Positions 34,418 to 41,512 of a stretch of 64,000 nucleotides of DNA are shown here, one piece after another. The stretch's first letter is position 1; every line of letters begins with the position of its first letter. The position numbers and the translations under genes are program-made. Source of the DNA: Planctomycetaceae bacterium (GTDB taxonomy: Bacteria; Planctomycetota; Planctomycetia; Planctomycetales; Planctomycetaceae); the NCBI GenBank assembly GCA_017795105.1, contig CP051247.1:3214001-3278000 (forward strand), in the 5' to 3' direction. A model generated the notes under the pieces. It saw nothing but the letters and a program-made list of their open reading frames with translations. It ran no database searches and was not told where the DNA came from.

Positions 34418-35818
34418 TCAGGTTTCGTCTTTCTTCCGGAAGGTCGGCTTCAGGCTGAGGTGCTGCTGCGTTCGGCTCCAGCGGCCCCAGTTGAGAGGTT
34501 CGTCCTGAGTATACTGTTTGCCCAGCAGTTTCGCCGTTTCCGCCTGGGCCAGCTCATAACCCAGATAGAAGGCGTGCGAAGGCGTGATGTCGCCTAAGGC
34601 AGCGGCCTGCTGGAAGAGTTCGAACGGGTCGGCTCCCTGCCAGTGGCCATCGCGGTTCATCAGATGCAGAGCGTCCGGCGTTGAAAAGATGCGATAGTTC
34701 GGATCTTTGATCTGCTCGAACAACGACTGCAGTTCCTCGTCGTTCAGAGTATTGACGCGAACATCTCGAAGTGCGACCAGTCCAGCGGCGATGTGTTTCG
34801 GCAGCTGTTTCTCGTCGATGGCGTACTTCACCATCCGCCGGGCGATATCGAACTCCGTCACAGACTGCTGAGCCCAGGGAATGACTTCGGTCGTGAGGAC
34901 ACTTGTGATTCGCAGTTCCTGACAGATCGCGGCCAGCAGAAAGTTGATGCCAGCCGAATCGACCTCGGCCAGTTCCGTAATGTTGCCGATGCCCATCATC
35001 ATCGTCGCATCGGGCCAGCGGCGGCGGGTCTCGTAATAACGGTGCAGCGATGCGGCGAAACCGAAGCCGACCGGCTCGATGATCGGATCGAGCCGATACG
35101 GGACGCCGGCGGCTTCGATCCTCTCGATGAGCGGCTCCATCGTCGAGAGGTTCTGGAAATCGTCGGGGATGATGACGACTTCCGTCTCTAAGGCGGGAAT
35201 CCACTCGATGTTCGTTGAGTTACAGCTGAGGATCAGTTCGGCTCCCGCCTGAACAGCGGCTTCGACCTCGGCTCGGTCGAAACTGTCGATCGACACCCGC
35301 AATCCGGCCTGCAGAAGTTCGCGGATGTGTTCGCCGACAGCCGGCGAGCTTCCGCCGGGCAGGCAGCCGTAGTCGATAAGGTTGGCCCCCCGGGCCTGAG
35401 CATCGAGAGCGATCTGCACGATTTCCGCCGTGGAGCGGAGGGGGGCTCCGTTGATTTCGGCCAGAATTTCGATGTCGTATCGGCTGAGATCGACCGGTTC
35501 GCGATCTTTCTTCTGAAACCAGTTCGGCAGATCGCGCAGATCTTTGGGGCCGCGGATGCACGGGACGCCGAGCTGGTCGGAAAGTTTGTCGAGATCCCCC
35601 TGACACCAGCCGGGAAGAATGATCTGCGTGACCCCCTCGGGAGCGGTTAATCGACGGGCGATCAGATCGGTGTGCATCAAGGCGGCGACCTGGATGCCGA
35701 TCACGGCGACTTTCGCTTCGATCGGATTTTCAGCTGCGATCTGGCTCACGGCCTCGTTCAGGGCCGCTTCCGCGAGACGGCCGGTAACGAACAGAATCGT
35801 GCCAGTTTCGGCGGTCAT
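34418..35818 (-). CDS. DUF6513/dihydropteroate-synthase-like protein (H4MPT-type C1 cofactor pathway)
   Basis: 466 residues. The N-terminal ~110 residues (ILFVTGRLAEAALNEAVSQIA, LPGWCQGDLDKL) match DUF6513. Residues ~120-360 form a TIM barrel like dihydropteroate synthase (EINGAPLRSTAEIVQIALDAQARGANLIDYGCLPGG, VSIDSFDRAEVEAAVQAGAELILSCN, MMMGIGNITELAEVD). Such proteins cluster with tetrahydromethanopterin genes in methylotrophs, archaea and planctomycetes and are proposed to join the pterin with the p-aminobenzoate-derived moiety. The pabB gene downstream on the same strand, making p-aminobenzoate, fits this. Confidence 0.88.
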   Translation of the reverse strand: MTAETGTILFVTGRLAEAALNEAVSQIAAENPIEAKVAVIGIQVAALMHTDLIARRLTAPEGVTQIILPGWCQGDLDKLSDQLGVPCIRGPKDLRDLPNWFQKKDREPVDLSRYDIEILAEINGAPLRSTAEIVQIALDAQARGANLIDYGCLPGGSSPAVGEHIRELLQAGLRVSIDSFDRAEVEAAVQAGAELILSCNSTNIEWIPALETEVVIIPDDFQNLSTMEPLIERIEAAGVPYRLDPIIEPVGFGFAASLHRYYETRRRWPDATMMMGIGNITELAEVDSAGINFLLAAICQELRITSVLTTEVIPWAQQSVTEFDIARRMVKYAIDEKQLPKHIAAGLVALRDVRVNTLNDEELQSLFEQIKDPNYRIFSTPDALHLMNRDGHWQGADPFELFQQAAALGDITPSHAFYLGYELAQAETAKLLGKQYTQDEPLNWGRWSRTQQHLSLKPTFRKKDET

Positions 35819-36064
35819 GGGGCTGGAGACGGTTTGAAAAGCAGTCGAAAAGCGGGGTCAGTGGACTCGTCTTGACCTGAAACCGGGAATTGCGCTAAAA
35901 ACCCCGGCTTGTCTGTACTTAGTGGAACGTCTCAGTTTAGCGTTCCGCGGGATAAGCGGACACCATGAATGTTCTGGACGGAAACTGATGACAGTGCCCA
36001 GGGTGACGTCGACAGGAGATTGACGCCCCGCTCCGTCAGCTTTCAAGACGAGGAATGCGAAGCA

Positions 36065-37429
36065 ATGAATCTGGCACGGAAGCCGCTTTCAAGCGTGGAA
36101 ACATGTTGCACGATGGCCGGGATGCCCTCATCTCTGGCTGTTCTGCTGGTTCTGCTTGCCTGTTCAACCGGTTGCAATCGCTCCGACTCGGTTTCGGAAC
36201 AGGACGCTCCGCAACAGCCGGCTCCGGTCCCCAAAATTGTTCAGACCGAGCCGACGGATCGCCAGCTCAGCGATTCTGACGCTGCGATGCCGGTGCTCAA
36301 GATTCGACCGGCGACGCAGTCGGAGCTGACTCCGGAGATTCAGACCGCTTCGCTGGAAGTCATTAAGAAATTGCCGCTTGAAGAAACGCCAGCCGTGTCC
36401 GGCACTGCCGAATGGGATCTGGAGCAGATCGCAGCCGTGCTGGCCGATTCGCAGAAACAGATCAGCGAAGAGAGCGACGCGTCCGAAGAGGTTCAGCTGC
36501 GTCGCATCCGGGATAACAATCAGCGCATCGTCTCGCTGGCTTCACACGCGATCTCGCTCACACATCTTCGTCCTGAGAAAGAAGCCATCTTCAATGCAGC
36601 CGTGTACGCGTTGATGGAAGCCCGCTTTCAACTGGCGTTGCAGGGAGATGAGAAAGCTCTTCAGGAACTCTACAACGATGCCGCTCTGCTCGCGCGTCAG
36701 CGTCCGGAATCGATCGCGGCGGTGACCGCTGCTGGAACGATCGTTCGGCTGGCAGAAACTCTGGCCCGTCGGACAGAGACCGATTCCCCCTGGCTGAGCG
36801 AATACGTTCGTCAGTCGAAATTGTTCGCGACCAACTTCCCGGCCGAAGAGCCTCGGGCAATCGTGCAGCTGCTTGGAGCAGCCGAGCTTTGCGAAGAGCG
36901 TCAACTGACGTTGCCGGCCATCGAGTGCTACTCGTTGATCTCTCAGGCATTTCCGCAGACTCCGTTCGGTCCGCGAATCGAAGCGGCTCTGCGACGGATG
37001 GAACTGACTCATCGTCGCGTGGCCATCGAAGGGCCGACGTACGATGGTCAGACCGTGAGCCTGAAAGAGTTTGAAGGACAACAGGTCGTTGTCGTCTTCT
37101 GGTCGTCACGATCGCACGAGTTTGCCGCACAGATTCCTGCTCTTCAGGAACTGGTCGAGAACGAAGGCTTCGCCGTTCTGGGGGTCTGTCTGGACAGCGA
37201 AGCAGAAGCCGTCAGTCGGTACATCGCTGAGCACAAGCTTCCCGGTAAACACATCTTCCACCAGGAGCCGGCGCTGCGGGGAGCCAATCAGCCTCTGGCT
37301 CGCGAGTATGGAATCGACAAGGTGCCCAGTTACTGGTTCATCGATTCCAAAGGAGTTGTTCAGGCGACTCAGGTGTCCGGAAATCAATTACGGGAGTTGC
37401 CTCAACGAAAGGTTGTCGCAGAGAAGTAG
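36065..37429 (+). CDS. Lipoprotein with C-terminal redoxin domain lacking CxxC
   Basis: 454 residues. Signal PSSLAVLLVLLAC (lipobox LLAC, Cys 33; STGC at 37 is an alternative). A helical middle part (~100-320) resembles TPR-like repeats. The C-terminal ~130 residues are an AhpC/TlpA-like thioredoxin fold: GPTYDGQTVSLKEFEGQQVVVVFW, VLGVCLDSEAEAVSRYIAEHKL, YGIDKVPSYWFIDSKG (cis-Pro). Where WCxxC should be, the sequence is WSSRSH (346-351), so the dithiol is missing. It cannot be an ordinary thiol reductase; binding or scaffolding is more likely. GAGGAA precedes the ATG at 36065. Confidence 0.85.
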   Translation: MNLARKPLSSVETCCTMAGMPSSLAVLLVLLACSTGCNRSDSVSEQDAPQQPAPVPKIVQTEPTDRQLSDSDAAMPVLKIRPATQSELTPEIQTASLEVIKKLPLEETPAVSGTAEWDLEQIAAVLADSQKQISEESDASEEVQLRRIRDNNQRIVSLASHAISLTHLRPEKEAIFNAAVYALMEARFQLALQGDEKALQELYNDAALLARQRPESIAAVTAAGTIVRLAETLARRTETDSPWLSEYVRQSKLFATNFPAEEPRAIVQLLGAAELCEERQLTLPAIECYSLISQAFPQTPFGPRIEAALRRMELTHRRVAIEGPTYDGQTVSLKEFEGQQVVVVFWSSRSHEFAAQIPALQELVENEGFAVLGVCLDSEAEAVSRYIAEHKLPGKHIFHQEPALRGANQPLAREYGIDKVPSYWFIDSKGVVQATQVSGNQLRELPQRKVVAEK

Positions 37430-37734
37430 TACAATCGCGCCAGTCTCCCCAAGTGGACTCAACAGCGGTGGATTCTGGCGGAAGCTTGTTGGAGCTTGTG
37501 AGCTATCGGCTGAATGTGGTAGCTTGTATCCGTGCTCACTCCGGTTCATCGGAAAAAATGGCCAGTTCAGCTGCTCACTTGAGTGACGGGCCATTGCCGA
37601 TCTCCGGCTGTCGAACCGATGCGATTTGAACTTCGGAAAGAGAAAATTCCGCTGCGCTGCTGGCGGAACGATTCGGGAGTCGTTCAAATCATCCAGCGGG
37701 AATGCCTCGCGTCTGTCCAGTTTCACGGTTGTAT

Positions 37735-37748
37735 CTGTGGATAGACAG
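37735..37748. promoter_or_regulatory. CTGT-N6-ACAG palindrome, candidate LexA operator
   Basis: CTGTGGATAGACAG covers the -35 element of the lexA promoter candidate. It resembles proteobacterial SOS boxes (CTGT-N8-ACAG) but with a shorter spacer. Autoregulation by LexA is the expected reason for an operator here. Confidence 0.4.
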
Positions 37749-37769
37749 TGGTATATTGGTAAATATACT
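37742..37769 (+). promoter_or_regulatory. Candidate lexA promoter
   Basis: TAGACA (37742-37747) and TATACT (37764-37769) with a 16-base spacer, 140 bases upstream of the start codon. Five of six positions match the consensus in each box. Confidence 0.55.
37751..37768. promoter_or_regulatory. GTATAT-N6-ATATAC palindrome, candidate operator
   Basis: Perfect 6-bp arms spanning the -10 region of the lexA promoter candidate. An 11-base part of it, GGTAAATATAC, recurs at 57761-57771 in front of the GH32-like gene. Confidence 0.4.
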
Positions 37770-37908
37770 GGCTGTCGAGCGCTCGTGCAGACGATGAGTT
37801 AAAAAGACTCGCGATATAACGACAGAACGATCAAATCGATCAGAGGTGAGCACACGTAACCAGTGGATTCTCAATCCGGGCCGACTGTTTTTACGAAGGA
37901 ACAATCCT

Positions 37909-38517
37909 ATGACCGACAAGGTTCATCCGCCCCTGACTGACCGCCAGTCAGCGATCTACGACTTTCTCAAAGAAAAGATTATTAACCGCGGGTACGGTCC
38001 GACCGTTCGCGAGATCGGAAATCATTTCGGGATCCGTTCTCCCAACGGCGTGATGTGCCACCTGAAAGCGCTGGAGCGTAAAGGGCTGATCACCCGGGAA
38101 TCTCACATGTCCCGCGCGATTCAGCTGACCGATCACGCTCAGTTGCGGCCGACGTCACTGCGTCTGGCTGGACAGATTGCTGCCGGCAGCCCGGTTCTGG
38201 CTGTCGAAGATGAAGATATGGTCGACTTCTCCGGCCTGTTCGATGATGAACACCACTTCTGTCTCCGCGTTAAAGGCGATTCGATGATCGAAGATCATAT
38301 CGCTGAAGGGGACTACGTGGTCGTCGAGAAAACCAAGAACTGCAAAGATGGCGATATCGTGGTCGCTCTTGTCGATGGACACGAGGCAACCTTGAAACGG
38401 TTCTTCCGCGAACCGAGCCGAATTCGTCTCGAACCGGCCAACTCGTCGATGTCTCCGATCTACTCCAACAACGTCGAAATTCTGGGCGTGGTGAACGGTG
38501 TGATTCGTCAGTATTGA
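37909..38517 (+). CDS. lexA: LexA repressor, SOS regulator
   Basis: 202 residues, normal length. Winged-helix DNA-binding domain at ~8-75 (LTDRQSAIYDFLKEKIINRGYGPTVREIGNHFGIRS, NGVMCHLKALERKGLITR). Self-cleavage bond Ala87-Gly88 in RLAGQIAAG. Catalytic Ser125 in GDSM and Lys163 in ATLKRF, so it should cleave with RecA. GAAGGA sits 9 bases ahead of the ATG at 37909; an upstream in-frame start at 37846 is not used. A strong terminator follows the gene. Confidence 0.96.
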   Translation: MTDKVHPPLTDRQSAIYDFLKEKIINRGYGPTVREIGNHFGIRSPNGVMCHLKALERKGLITRESHMSRAIQLTDHAQLRPTSLRLAGQIAAGSPVLAVEDEDMVDFSGLFDDEHHFCLRVKGDSMIEDHIAEGDYVVVEKTKNCKDGDIVVALVDGHEATLKRFFREPSRIRLEPANSSMSPIYSNNVEILGVVNGVIRQY

Positions 38518-38554
38518 TCGTCGTGCCAGCTCGGATGAGAATTTGATCGTGCTG

Positions 38555-38583
38555 AAGAGGCTTCAACCGAAGCCTCTTTTTTT
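38555..38583 (+). terminator. Rho-independent terminator of lexA
   Basis: 9-bp perfect stem (AGAGGCTTC / GAAGCCTCT, 38556-38564 and 38569-38577) with loop AACC and a run of six to seven T. Confidence 0.92.
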
Positions 38584-38711
38584 ATGCGCTCTCTTATCGG
38601 AAAACGTTGTGATCTGTCATAAATTGCCGGCCTCGATCCGTTTCCTCGAAATTCGCGGGTCGCATACACTGCCGGCATCCCGTTCCTGACCATTTTTCAG
38701 ACCGCGCGCTC

Positions 38712-40106
38712 ATGTCGGCCGAGACCCAGCATCGCTACACACCGGGATCCGCCCATGAACTGCTGATGGTTGCGCTGCCGCTCATGGTCAGCTTCGGCTC
38801 TCAGTCGCTGATCAGCTTCGTCGACCGGATGCTGCTCACGTGGCACTCCAACAGTGCCCTGGCCGCGACTATGCCGGCCGGCATGCTCAACTGGACCATC
38901 ATCAGCTTCGCGCTCGGCGTGGCCAATTACGCCGGAACATTCGTCGCTCAGTACGAAGGAGCAGGACGCAAAGACCGGGTCGCAGGTGTGGTCTGGCAGT
39001 CGATCTGGATTTGTCTGGTGTTCGGAAGCGCGCTGGCGAGCTGTTCCCTGGCGGCTCCCTGGATCTTTGCACTGGCCGATCACCCTCCCGATGTGCAGCG
39101 AAATGAAGTCATCTACTTCTCAACGCTCTGCCTCGGAACTCCAGCTGTGCTGCTGGTGAATGCCCTTTCCGGTTTCTTCGCCGGTCGCAGTCGTACCGCA
39201 ATTGTGATGTGGGTGAATCTGTTTGCCGTCGTGATCAATCTCGGACTCGACGCGGTCCTGATCTTCGGGGCAGGTCCAATTCCGGCTCAGGGAATTTTCG
39301 GAGCTGCGATCGCGACCGTATGTGCCAACATCTTGGCCACGCTGTTGTTCGCCGGGATTCTGGTCTACCACTGCCATCGAGATGGCTATCCACTCTGGTC
39401 GAAACTGGGGCTCGACCTCGATCTGTGCGGCCGGATGATCTGGTACGGGGTGCCTGTCGGGCTGCAGATTTTTGTCGATCTGTTCGGTTACACCACGTTT
39501 CTGTTCTTCGTGGGCAAGCTGGGCACAGCCGAGCTGGCGGCGACCAATCTGGCGTTCAACCTGAATTCGCTGGCCTTCATCCCGATGCTCGGGCTCGGCA
39601 CCGCAGTGATGACGCTGGTCGGCCGGCGGGTTGGTGAAGGAGCCCCGGGGCTGGCTGAAGCGACCGTTCGCCACGCCGTCGTGCTTGGGATGACCTACAT
39701 GGGGATCTGGTGCATCGCCTATCTGTTTATGCCGCGATTGTTGATCAGTCCGTTCAGCGCTTACGCAGCGGGGGCCGATTTTGAGCAGATCGAGGCCACG
39801 GCGATTCTCCTGCTCCGGTTTATTGCCGTGTACGGGATGTTCGATGTCTTCGGAATTGTTTACGCCTACGCGATTCGGGGAGCAGGCGATTCCGTTTTTC
39901 CGTTTCTGTTCTTTCTGTTCGCCAGCATTTTCGTTCTGGTCATTCCTTCAGCCGTCCTCTGGGTGTTCTGGGGGGGCAATCTGTATGCCAGCTGGGTTAT
40001 TGTAACCAGTTACATCGTGCTGGTCGGCGTGGTCATGTATGCCCGGTACCGGCAGGGAAAGTGGAAACAGATGAGCGTGATCGAAGCCCGGTCGGAAACT
40101 GCCTAA
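38712..40106 (+). CDS. MATE-family efflux transporter
   Basis: 464 residues with twelve predicted membrane helices in two related halves. Typical MATE features: ELLMVALPLMVSFGSQSLISFVDRMLLTWHS in helix 1, GVANYAGTFVAQYEGAGR in the first half, LLVNALSGFFAGRSRT, GVPVGLQIFVDLFGYTTFLFFVGKLGTAELAATNLAFNLNSLAFIPMLGLGTAVMTLVGRRVGEG at the start of the second. Exports organic cations or drugs driven by Na+ or H+. Stands alone; preceded by the lexA terminator. Confidence 0.93.
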   Translation: MSAETQHRYTPGSAHELLMVALPLMVSFGSQSLISFVDRMLLTWHSNSALAATMPAGMLNWTIISFALGVANYAGTFVAQYEGAGRKDRVAGVVWQSIWICLVFGSALASCSLAAPWIFALADHPPDVQRNEVIYFSTLCLGTPAVLLVNALSGFFAGRSRTAIVMWVNLFAVVINLGLDAVLIFGAGPIPAQGIFGAAIATVCANILATLLFAGILVYHCHRDGYPLWSKLGLDLDLCGRMIWYGVPVGLQIFVDLFGYTTFLFFVGKLGTAELAATNLAFNLNSLAFIPMLGLGTAVMTLVGRRVGEGAPGLAEATVRHAVVLGMTYMGIWCIAYLFMPRLLISPFSAYAAGADFEQIEATAILLLRFIAVYGMFDVFGIVYAYAIRGAGDSVFPFLFFLFASIFVLVIPSAVLWVFWGGNLYASWVIVTSYIVLVGVVMYARYRQGKWKQMSVIEARSETA

Positions 40107-40327
40107 GCGGGCGTTCGGAGTTAATTCCAACTCGCTCTAGGAATACCGGTCACTTTGTTCCTATGATGCCGAGAGTGGATCTCAGAAAAACTTCGAAACC
40201 CAGAATTTTTCATGTCCCTTCTCTGCGACGATTTCCGCTTGGATTGTCGCGAGACTCTGTCCTGACCGGACGCCTCCCCCACCGCGGACAGTTCGCTCGA
40301 TTTGATCCGCCAGTCTCTTGAGATCTC

Positions 40328-41512
40328 ATGACGAATCAACCGCCTATCCCCAAACGCCTGGAACAGATGCTGCAGCGTTACCTGCTGCCCGGCATTGCCC
40401 TGGTGTACATACTGGCGGCGGTCTTCCCGGGGCCGGGCGTCTGGCTGCGAACATTTCAGGTGCCCGGGAGCGAATCGCTCGGACTGGGACCAGTGACGGC
40501 CGTGAACCTGCTTCTGGCCGGGCTGCTGTTTAATACCGGGCTGGCCGTCCCCGCCCGGGAACTGCTCTGCCTGACGCGGCATCCGAAGCTGGTCATTCTC
40601 GGCCTCTCGATCCGCGTGGTCTCCTGCTGTCTGATCATTGGGCTGGCCATTGCGGGGGGAGTGCTGTTTGCCGGGAATACATGGGATCTGATTCTGCTCG
40701 GGCTGATTCTCGTCGCGGTGATGCCGGTCGCGAATTCGTCAGCGGCGTGGACGCATCACTCGGAAGCCAACGTCGGCCTCAGCATGTGGCTGATTGTCAT
40801 CAGCGTTCTGCTCAGTCCGATTCTTGTCCCGGGGTTGATCGGTCTGGCGAGCCGCTTCGTGAATCCGGCATTCGCCAGCGAATACGCAGACATCGGTCAC
40901 GGCTACGCCGGTTCCTTCGTGATGACCTGGGTGATTATCCCGGCTGCCCTGGGGGTTCTGGTTCGAAGCGTCTTTATTCGCGATGCCTTTCCGCGAATGA
41001 AGCTCACCATCAAGATCATGACGAGCCTTTTCCTGCTCGTGCTGAACTACGCCAACGGGGCGGTTTCGCTGCCCGAGATTCTCGCTGGCGGAAATACATC
41101 GCTGATTCTGCTCGTCGCCTTTTCCGCAAGCATTCTCTGCGGGCTGCTGTTCATCGCCGCCTGGTTCGTGTCGCGGCTCTGTCGATTGCCGCGTCGCGAC
41201 CGCCTTGCTGTGATGTACTCCACGGCGATGAGCAATACCGGCGTCGCTCTGGTGCTCGTCACATCGATTCTGCCAGGAGCCGCGACGCTGCATCTGGTGA
41301 TCATCTTCTACACCCTGGTCCAGCACATTGTGGCCGGCGTGGTCGATGAAGTCGCGCTGATGGTCGACCGACGTCGTCAGTCGCTGGCCGATTCCTGCAC
41401 GATGACCAACCAGCCGGTGTTGAACGATCCGGACGGACGCCCGACCACGCAAACCGGCTCGCAAGCTGCGATGTACGATGAAGAACCAGTGTCGTCGAAG
41501 GGGTCAGTGTAG
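40328..41512 (+). CDS. Bile acid:sodium symporter (BASS)-family transporter
   Basis: 394 residues with about ten helices. Family motifs include LLAGLLFNTGLAVPARELL (helix 2), LGLILVAVMPVANSSAAWTHHSEANVGLSMWLIVISVLLSP (the crossover region after helix 4) and MYSTAMSNTGVALVLVTSILPGAATLHLVIIFYTLVQHIVAG. Physiological substrate is not known; plant and bacterial members carry organic acids. The 40-residue C-terminal tail is hydrophilic. Its last 136 bases overlap the 3' end of the kinase gene on the other strand. Confidence 0.88.
   Translation: MTNQPPIPKRLEQMLQRYLLPGIALVYILAAVFPGPGVWLRTFQVPGSESLGLGPVTAVNLLLAGLLFNTGLAVPARELLCLTRHPKLVILGLSIRVVSCCLIIGLAIAGGVLFAGNTWDLILLGLILVAVMPVANSSAAWTHHSEANVGLSMWLIVISVLLSPILVPGLIGLASRFVNPAFASEYADIGHGYAGSFVMTWVIIPAALGVLVRSVFIRDAFPRMKLTIKIMTSLFLLVLNYANGAVSLPEILAGGNTSLILLVAFSASILCGLLFIAAWFVSRLCRLPRRDRLAVMYSTAMSNTGVALVLVTSILPGAATLHLVIIFYTLVQHIVAGVVDEVALMVDRRRQSLADSCTMTNQPVLNDPDGRPTTQTGSQAAMYDEEPVSSKGSV

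Larger units (their letters stand above)
37430..37908. other. Leader region of lexA
   Basis: 479 bases without a gene. A sigma-70-type promoter overlapped by two palindromes lies at 37735-37769. About 37440-37690 shows nothing I can interpret. Confidence 0.55.
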
